A DNA stretch of 64,000 bases from Bacteroidales bacterium UBA5515 (GTDB lineage: Bacteria; Bacteroidota; Bacteroidia; Bacteroidales; P3). Numbering within the stretch: position 1 is the stretch's first letter; the number at the start of each line of letters is the position of its first letter. Below, piece by piece: positions 18,403 to 27,892 of the stretch. Position numbers and translations under genes: made by a program. The notes under the pieces were generated by a model that worked only from the letters and a program-made list of their open reading frames with translations, had not been told where the DNA came from and did not search any database. The stretch is from assembly GCA_002423895.1 (NCBI GenBank), contig DIOL01000011.1:106499-170498 (forward strand), given 5' to 3'.

Positions 18403-20874
18403 ATGAGAACCTTTAAATTCCTCAAAATAACGTTTTTCTTTTCTTTTCTTTTGATTAATGTGTTCTGTTTTGCACAAAACAAAACAATAAAAGGGCAGGT
18501 TGTGGATGCAGAAAACAAGGATGGAATTTTTCGAGCTACAGTAAGCTATTCAATTGATGGCTTTGCTCAAGGAGTTACAAGTGATGATAATGGACGTTTT
18601 GAAATTGAAATTCCACAAGAGATAGATACCATTAAAATTTCTCATATTTCTTATAAGCCAAAACTCCTTTCCATACGTTCAGTAAAGAAAAGCATTAAAA
18701 TTGCTCTTGAGCCACATGCATCTCAAATTAAGGAAGTGGTAATTACTGCAAAAAGGGAAAAATACACCAACAAGAACAATCCAGCCGTTGATTTAATTGA
18801 AAAGGTAGTTGAAAACAGGGATAAGAATTCTATTTTAAATCATTGTCCTTTGCAATATTCCTCTCACAACAAATCATTAATTGCTCTTGACCCAACCAAC
18901 GATACTCTTTTAAATAAAATACGTCTTCGTCCTGTTGTAAATCTAATGCAATCCTTAGACCAAACCTATTATGGCAGCAAGAACTATTTACCATTATATT
19001 TCTTTGAGGAGATAACAAAAATCTTTTGTAAGGATGGAGGTAAACTTGATGAGCAAAGAATAGCAGTAAAACATGTTAATTTAACAGATCAAGTTACTGA
19101 AGATGATGCAAAACAGATGCGTTCAAGCATTTTTCAAAAAATAAATCTTTATCAAACCTATGTTGATGTTTTAGGACATCAAATAATGAGTCCAATCAAT
19201 CGTTTGGCTCCAACCTTCTATAAATTCTTTATTGAAGACACCCTAATGGTTAATGACAAGGAATGCATTCAGCTTTCATTCATTCCAAGAAACCTCTATG
19301 ACATAGGTTTTATGGGCTATTTATACATAACAAACGATAGTAAATATCAACTAATAAGTGCAAAACTCTCAATTCCTGAAAAATCGAATATTAACTTTAT
19401 TGATAAGATTGATTTTATTCAAAATTACAAAACAGACTCATTGGAAATTGATGGAAAGAAACAGGAGGTTACTTATATTGTTGAAGATGCCATTTATGCA
19501 AAGATGAATTTCTATTCCCTAAAGACCTATGGATATAGCATAAATACTTATTCTCAACCAATTTTTGAGCCTTATGAACTTATGAAAGAAAAAGACCTCA
19601 AAGATTTTGAGATTACCCAAGAAAACAGACTTTCTCCTCTAACCGAAACAGAAATAAAGACCTATCAATTGCCTGACAGTCTTAATTCAGTAACTTGGTT
19701 TAGGGTAACAAAATATCTTTCTGAAATTTTCTATGGAGGATACCTGCTTATGGGACCTTTGGAAATTGGACCAATTGATAATTTGTTTTCTTTCAATAAG
19801 GTTGAGGGCGAAAGATACCGTTTTAGCGGCAAAACAAACTATAAACTTAGTCGCAACTGGTATGTGAATTGGATGTTAGCCTATGGAACTGTGGATAAAA
19901 AATTCAAATATGAATTAGATTTAAAATATAGTTTCAACTCTCTAACCAAAAATCCTAATGGATTTCCTGCTCATTTTATTGGAGTAAAATATACCAATAA
20001 TACGTTCATCCCTGGTAGAACAATATTCAACAGCAACTACGACAGAATATCACTATCCATAACAGATATTGTAGATTATAAGCTTGCATTTCAAAAAGCT
20101 CTAACTCTTCAATGGATGTATGAAACAAGAAAAGGAATTAGTTTTAATCCTTATCTAACTCTTCAAGAAGTAAGAGCCTATGGCGATTGGAACTTTGCCA
20201 ATTTGTATGGAAAAGAAATTACAGGATTTCGTTACGACAGACTTGGTATTAATATGAATATTGTATTTAATGGTAAATGGATTCAAAGAAATCAGGCAAG
20301 AGTTCAGCTTGCAGGCAACTACACTTCTATGAACATTAACTATGAGCTTGGATTTGGAAACACTCATCTTCTGAAAGTAAAAGCATATCGAAAGCTTAAT
20401 CTAAATCCATTTGGCTATATGTTGTTTTGGGCAGAAGGAGGTTATATTTGGGGAAAGATGCTTTCGCCTTATTTGTTCACAAACACAACTTATAACAGTA
20501 TAATTTATCATCAATCAGCCTTCAACCTGATGAGTACAATGGAGTTCTTCTCCGACAAATATGTTCAACTCTTTGCAATATATAATTTGAATGGAATATT
20601 ATTTAACCGTATACCACTAATTAGAGAATTGGGATTAAGAGAAGAAATTAACTTCAAAGCAACCTATGGAGGACTAAGAGATGAAAACAGATTTATGATT
20701 GATAATGAGTTTGTGAAAACATTTACCGATAAACCATATATTGAAGTAGGTGCAGGCTTTCAAAATCTCTTTAACCTTATTGGAGTGGAATACATAAGAA
20801 GAATAACCTACACCGAAGGTTTACCTGAATATAAGAAATGGGGAATTAGACTTAATTTAGTTATGAGTTTTTAA
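18403..20874 (+). CDS. DUF5686 outer membrane protein with carboxypeptidase-like regulatory domain
   Basis: This is a large exported protein (about 823 residues) with an N-terminal signal peptide ending near FCFAQ. It has a carboxypeptidase regulatory-like beta-sandwich (about residues 25-110, from TIKGQVVDAENK to the KIALEP region). The DUF5686 body begins near KNNPAVDLIEKVVENRDKN and runs to a C-terminal beta-barrel with alternating aromatic residues ending NLVMSF. Members of this family are abundant Bacteroidota outer membrane proteins without an established function. I chose the ATG at 18403; 18397 is also possible and a TTG at 18385 is less likely. Its stop overlaps the convergent transporter stop at TTAA (20871-20874). 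Confidence 0.85.
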   Translation: MRTFKFLKITFFFSFLLINVFCFAQNKTIKGQVVDAENKDGIFRATVSYSIDGFAQGVTSDDNGRFEIEIPQEIDTIKISHISYKPKLLSIRSVKKSIKIALEPHASQIKEVVITAKREKYTNKNNPAVDLIEKVVENRDKNSILNHCPLQYSSHNKSLIALDPTNDTLLNKIRLRPVVNLMQSLDQTYYGSKNYLPLYFFEEITKIFCKDGGKLDEQRIAVKHVNLTDQVTEDDAKQMRSSIFQKINLYQTYVDVLGHQIMSPINRLAPTFYKFFIEDTLMVNDKECIQLSFIPRNLYDIGFMGYLYITNDSKYQLISAKLSIPEKSNINFIDKIDFIQNYKTDSLEIDGKKQEVTYIVEDAIYAKMNFYSLKTYGYSINTYSQPIFEPYELMKEKDLKDFEITQENRLSPLTETEIKTYQLPDSLNSVTWFRVTKYLSEIFYGGYLLMGPLEIGPIDNLFSFNKVEGERYRFSGKTNYKLSRNWYVNWMLAYGTVDKKFKYELDLKYSFNSLTKNPNGFPAHFIGVKYTNNTFIPGRTIFNSNYDRISLSITDIVDYKLAFQKALTLQWMYETRKGISFNPYLTLQEVRAYGDWNFANLYGKEITGFRYDRLGINMNIVFNGKWIQRNQARVQLAGNYTSMNINYELGFGNTHLLKVKAYRKLNLNPFGYMLFWAEGGYIWGKMLSPYLFTNTTYNSIIYHQSAFNLMSTMEFFSDKYVQLFAIYNLNGILFNRIPLIRELGLREEINFKATYGGLRDENRFMIDNEFVKTFTDKPYIEVGAGFQNLFNLIGVEYIRRITYTEGLPEYKKWGIRLNLVMSF

Positions 20875-22469
20875 AATCCTGGCAATTGAATTAAAACAGT
20901 TGGCAATAAAAGAATCCAACCCAAAATAACCATAGCCAAAATAAACTTCCAAGACCATTTAACCCATTTTGCATAAGGAATTTTAGCCAAACCTAAAACA
21001 GCAATCAAAACTCCTGATGTTGGAGTAATAAGATTGGTAAATCCATCTCCAATATGGAAAGCAGTAACAGCTGATTGAAGAGGAATATCAGTCATAAGAG
21101 CTATCTCTCTAAACATTGGCATAAGCATTGCTGCCTTTGCAGTTCCTGAAGTAATTATCGCATTTAATAAAGATTGAAAACCATACATAAGGCTTAAAGC
21201 ACCAACAGGTCCAGAACCATTAATTGAGGTTGCAACTGAATTAAGAAATGTGTCAATTATCTTTCCATCTTCCAGAATAACAATAATTCCACTTGCCAAT
21301 CCCACAACCAAAGCAGCACTCAACATATCCTTTGCTCCAGCAATAAAAAGCTTAGAAATATCAGAAGCATCCTTACCCATTGCCATTCCAGTAACAATAG
21401 CCATTGTAAAGAAAAGAGCAGCAATTTGCACAAAGTCCCATTCAAAAATCATAACCCCAACTATAAGATATATGATTGTGAAAATTAAAATTGATAAACA
21501 AAACATTTGAACAGATTTCTTTAACATTTTATATCCACTTACAATAAAAACAATGGCCAAAACTAAAAGAAGAATATAAGTTGAAAGACCTCCCTTAAAC
21601 ATTTGAGGATTTAAACCAACATAAAAAGAGTAAGCAACAATTGTTGCAGAAGAAATAAAATAAGCAAGCCAAGTTCCTTTATTAGCTTTTGAAGCTTCCA
21701 GCTTTTGAGCTGAATCGTGGTTTTCTCTCCAATAATTATCTTCTTCAAACATTATAGACTTGCTTGGATTTTTCTTAACCTTTTTTGCATACCACAAAAC
21801 ATAAGCAATACCTAATCCAGTTATAATAAACCACATCACTAATCTATATTCAATTCCACTAAACATCTTTATCCCTGCAATATCTTGAGCAATTCCTAAA
21901 GTAAAAGGATTCAAAACACAACCAGCAAAACCTAAACCAGCAGCCAAAAAGCACATGCATACTCCCACAATGGAATCATAACCCATACTTATAGCCAGAG
22001 GGACAAAGATAATTACAAAAGCAATGGTTTCCTCACTCATTCCAAATATAGCACCAAAGGAAGAAAACATGACCATAATAAGAATAATAATAAGATTATT
22101 TACTCCAATCCATCGCAAAAACCTGAACCTTTCCAATCTATTGCTATAATTCAAAAATGACTGAACTCCCATATCAATAGCCTTGGTTTCATTCAAAATC
22201 CAAAATGCACCACCCAAAATTAAAAGAAAAGCAATAATTGCAGGAGCTTTTTTAAAACCTTTAAAGAAAGCAGACATTATTTGCCAGGTTTGAGGGGCTT
22301 GTTCCACTCTGTGATAACTGCCATTAACAACTCCATTAATAATCTTACCACTTTCTGTAACCTGTGCCTGTCTTACAAATTCACCAGCAGGAACAAACCA
22401 GGTTGCAATGGCAGCAAGGATAATTAATCCAAAAATAATAACATAAGTGTGTGGAACCTTCTTAAACAT
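20871..22469 (-). CDS. YfcC-family inner membrane transporter
   Basis: This is a polytopic inner membrane protein of 532 residues with about 12 hydrophobic segments. It resembles the YfcC/DcuC-like family, which includes putative C4-dicarboxylate, arginine/ornithine and basic amino acid transporters. Typical family features are the short cytosolic N-terminus, the exported segment WFVPAGEF after helix 1, FGMSEETIAF in a re-entrant-like region, and the C-terminal TSGTAKAAMLMPMF and LITPTSGVLIAVLG segments. The substrate cannot be read from the sequence. It is monocistronic as far as visible, convergent with the DUF5686 gene. Confidence 0.82.
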   Translation of the reverse strand: MFKKVPHTYVIIFGLIILAAIATWFVPAGEFVRQAQVTESGKIINGVVNGSYHRVEQAPQTWQIMSAFFKGFKKAPAIIAFLLILGGAFWILNETKAIDMGVQSFLNYSNRLERFRFLRWIGVNNLIIILIMVMFSSFGAIFGMSEETIAFVIIFVPLAISMGYDSIVGVCMCFLAAGLGFAGCVLNPFTLGIAQDIAGIKMFSGIEYRLVMWFIITGLGIAYVLWYAKKVKKNPSKSIMFEEDNYWRENHDSAQKLEASKANKGTWLAYFISSATIVAYSFYVGLNPQMFKGGLSTYILLLVLAIVFIVSGYKMLKKSVQMFCLSILIFTIIYLIVGVMIFEWDFVQIAALFFTMAIVTGMAMGKDASDISKLFIAGAKDMLSAALVVGLASGIIVILEDGKIIDTFLNSVATSINGSGPVGALSLMYGFQSLLNAIITSGTAKAAMLMPMFREIALMTDIPLQSAVTAFHIGDGFTNLITPTSGVLIAVLGLAKIPYAKWVKWSWKFILAMVILGWILLLPTVLIQLPGF

Positions 22470-22539
22470 ATCTTCTCAAATTAAAATTTACATAAAACAA
22501 AGGGCAAAAATACAATAATAAAATAAATACAGAAAGATA

Positions 22540-24102
22540 TTATCTTAAAGGATTGATGTACTCTGTGTTATTAAGAAGATCTTTCTCTAAAACTTCATAT
22601 ATTAATTCTCCTCCCAAAAGTAAATCTTTATTTGGAATATTTATAGAAAAAATTATATCTCTTAATAAAAAAGTCATTTCAGGATTATAGCAATATAATT
22701 TTTCTCCATTATATGTTATTTCCCAAGGGAGAGAAAAGAAAATAGAGCTCTTATTATTAATTAATATTTTTTCTTTTTCTCCATTTTTGATAATAATCTC
22801 AAAATAATTCTTTGATCGATAGAAAAGGCTATTACATGTGAAATTATTGTTAGAGTAAAGATTTTCAATATCAATATTGTTAAAAAAAGATTTTATATTA
22901 TTTGTATCTATTTTACTTAAATGTTCAGGATTTATTACAAAACTAGAATTCCCTCCATAATTTTCTCTTTCTTTATAATCTTTGATTTTTTGCGATAAAA
23001 ATTCTGTAAAATTATTGATATCAGCCTCTGTACAATTAAAGTTATTCTTTGTCTTATTTAATGATTTGTATTTATCATTTTCAAATATCGCTTTAAAAAC
23101 ATCATCTTTAAAAGCAATATCTATTTCAAATGAATTATTAAAAATAATTTTTCCATTACGCTTTTTCTTTAAGTAAGCAATCTTTTCATTTCTTTTATCT
23201 TGTGCAATCAAACTATTCTCTATAGGTGTAAATGAAATAGATTTAACAACTACAGATTTTATTTTTGAATCAAAGAACTTACTAATATTGGTATTATGCT
23301 TTTCAAAAGGCATTTCACAGAAATTATTATCAACTAAATAAGTTGATAATAGATCCAAATTTTGATTTAATACATAGACCTTATGTCTATTTTGTAAATG
23401 GATTTCTTTATTCTCATTTATAACTAAAAAATCTCTTATAGGGACATTAAATTCTTTCCAATTAATAGAATTAATCTTTGAACAATAAATATAATTATTT
23501 TGGTCAATTAAAATTATTGAATCCAAAAGAGCAATATTTTCTACTCTATCTCTGGAAGAGTTTTTTATAATTTTGTATTTACCTTGCTCTAATGGAGTAG
23601 GGATTTGAGTTGTCGTCTTCCAATTATCGTAAGTTATTGCTAATCCATTTGAATGACCTCCCACAATCCCAATTGTATCATTTTTCATAAAAATAGATAA
23701 TATTCTTGTATTAGGAATAAAAGGCTTGTTTAACTTTTCCCATGTTTCGCCATAATCTTTTGAATAATGAATATATTCATCTGAACCACCCATCCATATA
23801 TGCCCATCTTCAAAATGAGTTGTGGTATAAATCCATGAATCTCCATTAAATTTTATAGCTTTCCAATCCTTACCACCATTACTTGTTTTATAAACTATAT
23901 TATCATCTTTTAAAATAGTTTTTGTATGATTATCTGCTATTAATATTGTATCTTCATTAAATTTAATAACCACATTTCCAAAATTAATATCAGAAGAATT
24001 ATAATATGATTTTAATGACTGTATGATTTCTTTATTACTTTTTTGAGCAATTAAACTAAATGGAATAAAAGATATTAATAATATAGATATGTATTTTTTC
24101 AT
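22540..24102 (-). CDS. Secreted protein with Asp-box/BNR-like repeats, function unknown
   Basis: The 520-residue protein has a clean signal peptide (MKKYISILLISFIPFSLIAQ). The first half contains beta-propeller-like repeats, two of which carry Asp-box motifs (SNGGKDW and SKDYGETW), as in sialidase or YCF48-like propellers. The second half is Asn/Lys/Phe-rich with no domain I recognise. There is no C-terminal T9SS sorting signal. I chose the ATG at 24102, where the signal peptide begins; the frame extends to 24153. It is divergent from the next gene. The Asp boxes suggest a propeller fold only and do not show sialidase activity. Confidence 0.65.
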   Translation of the reverse strand: MKKYISILLISFIPFSLIAQKSNKEIIQSLKSYYNSSDINFGNVVIKFNEDTILIADNHTKTILKDDNIVYKTSNGGKDWKAIKFNGDSWIYTTTHFEDGHIWMGGSDEYIHYSKDYGETWEKLNKPFIPNTRILSIFMKNDTIGIVGGHSNGLAITYDNWKTTTQIPTPLEQGKYKIIKNSSRDRVENIALLDSIILIDQNNYIYCSKINSINWKEFNVPIRDFLVINENKEIHLQNRHKVYVLNQNLDLLSTYLVDNNFCEMPFEKHNTNISKFFDSKIKSVVVKSISFTPIENSLIAQDKRNEKIAYLKKKRNGKIIFNNSFEIDIAFKDDVFKAIFENDKYKSLNKTKNNFNCTEADINNFTEFLSQKIKDYKERENYGGNSSFVINPEHLSKIDTNNIKSFFNNIDIENLYSNNNFTCNSLFYRSKNYFEIIIKNGEKEKILINNKSSIFFSLPWEITYNGEKLYCYNPEMTFLLRDIIFSINIPNKDLLLGGELIYEVLEKDLLNNTEYINPLR

Positions 24103-24186
24103 ATTATGAGCAGTTATAACAAAGCAAAAATACAATAATAAATAATTAACCATCTTTGGTTTTAGAAAAGAATTTTGATGTTAGGC

Positions 24187-24215
24187 TTGGTTAGTTATAA
24201 AAAATAATACCTTTG
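24187..24215 (+). promoter_or_regulatory. Candidate promoter for the gene at 24240
   Basis: TTG at 24187-24189 and TACCTTTG at 24208-24215 are separated by 18 bp. The -7 box matches TAnnTTTG, and the gene starts 24 bp downstream. Confidence 0.55.
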
Positions 24216-24239
24216 TAAACCTTAAAACAAATATCAGAA

Positions 24240-25211
24240 ATGAAAAAAATCTTTATTTTAATAGCATTACTTATAACTACTACAAATTTATTTTGTCAGC
24301 AAGATACTACAAGAGTTCCTTTTGTTGCCTATTGGTCAATTGGAGATAGCTATAATTTTAAAATAACAAAAACACATAAGGAATGGAAAAAAGACAAAGT
24401 TTCAAAAGATGAAAAAAATGAATATACTGCATATTTTACTGTTATTGACTCCACAGCAAACTCCTATACAATACGTTGGGGTTTTGATAATTATTTAGCC
24501 GATTCTTATGATATTCCAGAAGAATATATGAAACTATTTGAAAAATATGATTTTTTGGAAATCTTATATACTACTGATGAAACGGGAACTTTTAATGAAA
24601 TTTTGAATTGGGAAGAATTAGGAAAAACTTTGTCAACTATGATTGATGAATTAGTTAATGTGTTGGGTAAGGATAATAAAGAATTGTTTGATATTTTAAC
24701 AAAGACAATGAAACCTGTAAAAACAGCATATATTACTAAAGAAGGTATTGAAAATCTACTTGTACCGGAATTAAAAATTTTCCATTTCCCTCTTGGGATT
24801 GAAATAGATACTCGTTTGCCTTTTTATTATGTTGATCAATTGCCAAATTTGTTTGGAGGAGGTTATATAAAATCAAATGCAAAACTTTATATTGATAAAG
24901 TTGATTTTGAAGAGAATTTTTGTGTTTTAAAGCAAGAGTCTAGCTTAGATCAAAATGATGTAAAGTCCATGTTAACGGAATTTTTTGAAAAAATGGAATT
25001 TGAGGGTAAATATAAAGATGCGACTATGGTAATGGATACTATATTAAACAATTCTGAAATAACAATTGATGATAATAATATTTATGAATATTATTATTAT
25101 CCAGGAATACCCCATAGAATTGAAGTTAATAGAGAAGTATTAATTAATATGGATGGTGATAAAGCCAGAAGAAATGATAAAGTAATAATAGAATTGCTTT
25201 ATGAAGAATAA
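24240..25211 (+). CDS. Secreted protein of unknown function
   Basis: I do not recognise a family. The 323-residue product has a signal peptide (MKKIFILIALLITTTNLFCQ) and a soluble, acidic, aromatic-rich body. Cysteine is rare: one sits in the signal peptide and one near residue 225. Strand-like repeats such as YTAYFTVIDSTANSYTIRW suggest a beta-rich periplasmic or cell-surface protein. The C-terminus is charged (IIELLYEE) and is neither a barrel end nor a T9SS signal. It has its own candidate promoter and is convergent with the lipoprotein at 25229. The neighbouring secreted propeller gene points to an envelope role but gives no specific function. Confidence 0.7.
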   Translation: MKKIFILIALLITTTNLFCQQDTTRVPFVAYWSIGDSYNFKITKTHKEWKKDKVSKDEKNEYTAYFTVIDSTANSYTIRWGFDNYLADSYDIPEEYMKLFEKYDFLEILYTTDETGTFNEILNWEELGKTLSTMIDELVNVLGKDNKELFDILTKTMKPVKTAYITKEGIENLLVPELKIFHFPLGIEIDTRLPFYYVDQLPNLFGGGYIKSNAKLYIDKVDFEENFCVLKQESSLDQNDVKSMLTEFFEKMEFEGKYKDATMVMDTILNNSEITIDDNNIYEYYYYPGIPHRIEVNREVLINMDGDKARRNDKVIIELLYEE

Positions 25212-25228
25212 AATTTACTTAAAAAGAT

Positions 25229-25726
25229 TTATTCTAATGCTTCTTGGTCTTCACTAAAAATATCATGATGTTTGAATTCTGTTAGAACAAATTTATCTTT
25301 TTTAAATGTAAAATTATAATAGTCAAGATCTCCTGCAAACCATTCTGTCAAATGTTTATATCGATAATCTTTTTTAGTTCCTGTATTTTTAAGCCAATTA
25401 TCTCTATTGTCAAAATTATCAAAGAAATAGAAAATAAAACCTTTATATTCAAATACTCCTTTTAAATTAATGTGGTCTTGGTTAAAAATAGGAGTATTTT
25501 CATAAATACAAAATTGGAACTCTTTAAGTGTATCAAAATATTCTACGTTAATTAATTTCGAATATCCTTGCTTTTCCATAATAACTAAGGTGTCAAGCAC
25601 TGGATAAAGTAAATCATTATTAATTTCGTAATAATCAATCTTTGCTACTCCATCTTTATTCTTTTCTTTGCAGGATATAGAAAAGATTATTAAGAAGAGT
25701 ATGATAAATAAACTACTTCTTTTCAT
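25229..25726 (-). CDS. Predicted lipoprotein of unknown function
   Basis: The 165-residue protein begins with a lipoprotein signal (hydrophobic segment followed by FSISC, lipidated Cys about residue 19), then a Lys-rich tether (KEKNKDG). The mature part is small, aspartate- and aromatic-rich, and resembles no family I can name. Its start overlaps the end of lnt by 14 bp, so it is translated as the last gene of the radical SAM-feoB-fau-lnt operon. The order is fitting, since Lnt acylates lipoproteins, but no specific link can be shown. Confidence 0.7.
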   Translation of the reverse strand: MKRSSLFIILFLIIFSISCKEKNKDGVAKIDYYEINNDLLYPVLDTLVIMEKQGYSKLINVEYFDTLKEFQFCIYENTPIFNQDHINLKGVFEYKGFIFYFFDNFDNRDNWLKNTGTKKDYRYKHLTEWFAGDLDYYNFTFKKDKFVLTEFKHHDIFSEDQEALE

Positions 25727-27353
25727 ATCTTTGCCTGATTTTATAAACTATTCCAATAAGAATAATAATTATTGAAGAGAATAGACAAATTCTTGCTATA
25801 TAGTCTCCATACTTAACATAGAATGTTAGTTTGGTTTGGGGTATTAGAGAAGCTTTAATTACATCTTGCTCCCAAAATTTTGTTTTTTGACTTACTTCTC
25901 CTTTTGGAGATATAAAACAAGATGTACCAGTATTGGCACTTCTTGCAATTGGACGTCGTGTTTCAATTGCTCTTAATGAAGCATAGGAAGCGTGTTGTTT
26001 GTAACCTTGAGTGTCTCTCCACCAAGAGTCATTTGTAATAATAAATATTATCTCTGCTCCTTCTTTAACTCTTTTTGCAACAAATTCTCCATAAATTGAT
26101 TCATAGCAAATAGGAGTTGTTACTTTAACATTGGTGCTTTCAGATTTAAAAAGATTGTGATTGTCATCAATTGCAAGTGTTCCAACTGGAAGGTTTCCTA
26201 ACTTAATGGCAAAGTCTAAAATCTTACCAATATATTTCTTAAAAGGAAGTCTTTCAACTCCTGGAACAAGTTTAGTTTTGTGATATACATTAAAATTATT
26301 GTCTTGTTTAATTTGAATAGCGCTATTATAAACTGAATAGTATGGCAAAGGAGCAAACTCTATTTTTCTTGATGCTTCTGTTTTTTCTTCTTCCGATTGC
26401 AAACGGCGAGAGAATGAACCAACTATCATTTGTGCTTTTGGATATTTGGAAATGAAATTGCTTAGTTTAGAAAGGTTATAGTTATCCTGTATTTGATCTT
26501 CCCAAATTCTTTCTTCCAAGCAACCTTCTGGAGCAAGGATAAAACTTGTGTTTTCATCAGCTTTCTGTTCAGAAAGTGAAATTAGTAGATTAACAATTTC
26601 ATTATTTGAAAGCATCTTTGTCTCATCGTAAGGTTCCAAATTGGGTTGTAAAACAACAACATCAATTGGAGTATTTTTTTCTTCCTCAAAGCTTGTCCAA
26701 ATAATAAGTGAAAGAGAAATAGGAATAATAAATATAAAAGCAAACTTTAAAAGGTTGGAGGTAAAGAGTTTTTTGCTAATAAGTTTTAGCTTTCCAACTT
26801 TGTCGTTAATTCCTATCTGTTTAATTGCTTGATAAGCAAAATAGTTTGCAATCCAAACCCAAAGAGAACCACCAAAAACTCCAGTATATTCATACCATTG
26901 AACCATTATAGGCATTGTAGAAAAGCCATTTCCAAATGTCATCCAAGGCCATGTTAATTCCCAATGGAGATGCAAAAATTCAATACTAATCCAAAGAATT
27001 GGAAGAACAAAAAAGCCTTTGTTATTATTGAAATGTATCTTCTTTATATTATGATAGATTTGAAAAACTAAACCTCCTAAAAAAGCATTAAGAAAAGGAG
27101 CAAAAAGTCCAAAGAATGTTGCATAAGAAATCCAATAGGTAGTAAGAAGATTGAAAATAAAAAATGCAATAAAACTATACTTAAATACTGCAAATTTGGA
27201 GAATTTCTCTTTGTTATTTGAAATATAGTTTTCAACCCAAAGAATAGGTACAAGAGCAATAAATAGAATTGGAGCAAAACCAAAGGTTGGCCAAGCTAAA
27301 GCTAAAAGGATGCCAGTTAGTGAGGCAATTAAAAAAAGTTGTTTTTTCTTCAT
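25713..27353 (-). CDS. lnt: Apolipoprotein N-acyltransferase
   Basis: Lnt adds the third acyl chain to the N-terminal diacylglyceryl-cysteine of lipoproteins in the inner membrane. The 546-residue protein has about six N-terminal transmembrane helices, a nitrilase-like periplasmic domain (about 230-510) and a last helix (about 515-535). The Glu-Lys-Cys catalytic triad is visible as Glu276 in LAPEGC, Lys359 in VYHKTKLVPGVE and Cys416 in TPICYES. The start overlaps the stop of the preceding cyclo-ligase gene by 4 bp (ATGA type), indicating translational coupling. Confidence 0.95.
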   Translation of the reverse strand: MKKKQLFLIASLTGILLALAWPTFGFAPILFIALVPILWVENYISNNKEKFSKFAVFKYSFIAFFIFNLLTTYWISYATFFGLFAPFLNAFLGGLVFQIYHNIKKIHFNNNKGFFVLPILWISIEFLHLHWELTWPWMTFGNGFSTMPIMVQWYEYTGVFGGSLWVWIANYFAYQAIKQIGINDKVGKLKLISKKLFTSNLLKFAFIFIIPISLSLIIWTSFEEEKNTPIDVVVLQPNLEPYDETKMLSNNEIVNLLISLSEQKADENTSFILAPEGCLEERIWEDQIQDNYNLSKLSNFISKYPKAQMIVGSFSRRLQSEEEKTEASRKIEFAPLPYYSVYNSAIQIKQDNNFNVYHKTKLVPGVERLPFKKYIGKILDFAIKLGNLPVGTLAIDDNHNLFKSESTNVKVTTPICYESIYGEFVAKRVKEGAEIIFIITNDSWWRDTQGYKQHASYASLRAIETRRPIARSANTGTSCFISPKGEVSQKTKFWEQDVIKASLIPQTKLTFYVKYGDYIARICLFSSIIIILIGIVYKIRQRYEKK

Positions 27354-27892
27354 TTTATTACATAATCCATTTTAACATCAAACTCTTCTGCAGGTATTTT
27401 ATCAAGATACTGGAAAGGGAAACAAACACCAACCTTTAAAGAGTTATTATTTTCAAGCAAACGATCATAAAATCCTTTTCCTCTTCCCAAACGATTATTA
27501 TTTTTGTCAAAAGCTACAGCAGGGATAATCATTATTTCAATAGATGCAATATCTTCAAATACCTTACCAGTAGGTTCCAAAATTGAAAATGCTTCACCTT
27601 CTTTCATCGATTCAATCCCTTCAAACTGTCTAAGTTTCAAAATATCTCCTTCAACACAAGGGAGAAGAATTGTTTTTTCTTTATACCATTTAATAACGAA
27701 ATCGTGGGTATATACTTCATCCTTCATCGACCAGTATGCAAGAACAATTTTAGAGTTTTTAAACCAATCCCTAGTTTCAATCTCTTCCCAAATAGGTTTT
27801 GACATTTCTTTTTTTTGTTCAAAAGAATAACCTTTCTTAAGTTCTTTAATAAGTTTTCGAAGTTCTGTCTTTTCGTTTTTTAAACTATCCAT
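27350..27892 (-). CDS. 5-formyltetrahydrofolate cyclo-ligase
   Basis: The enzyme converts 5-formyl-THF to 5,10-methenyl-THF with ATP. The 180-residue length fits the family. The N-terminal KTELRKLIKELKKG helix, the substrate region near LAYWSMKDEV and the C-terminal nucleotide-binding motif GRGKGFYDRLL are characteristic. It overlaps the FeoB-like gene by 13 bp upstream and lnt by 4 bp downstream, so it is embedded in a tightly packed operon with no functional theme that I can see. Confidence 0.93.
   Translation of the reverse strand: MDSLKNEKTELRKLIKELKKGYSFEQKKEMSKPIWEEIETRDWFKNSKIVLAYWSMKDEVYTHDFVIKWYKEKTILLPCVEGDILKLRQFEGIESMKEGEAFSILEPTGKVFEDIASIEIMIIPAVAFDKNNNRLGRGKGFYDRLLENNNSLKVGVCFPFQYLDKIPAEEFDVKMDYVIK

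Noticed and set aside
22540..24102. Sialidase
   Set aside because: Only two Asp boxes are visible. The arginine triad and FRIP-type motif of sialidases are not seen.
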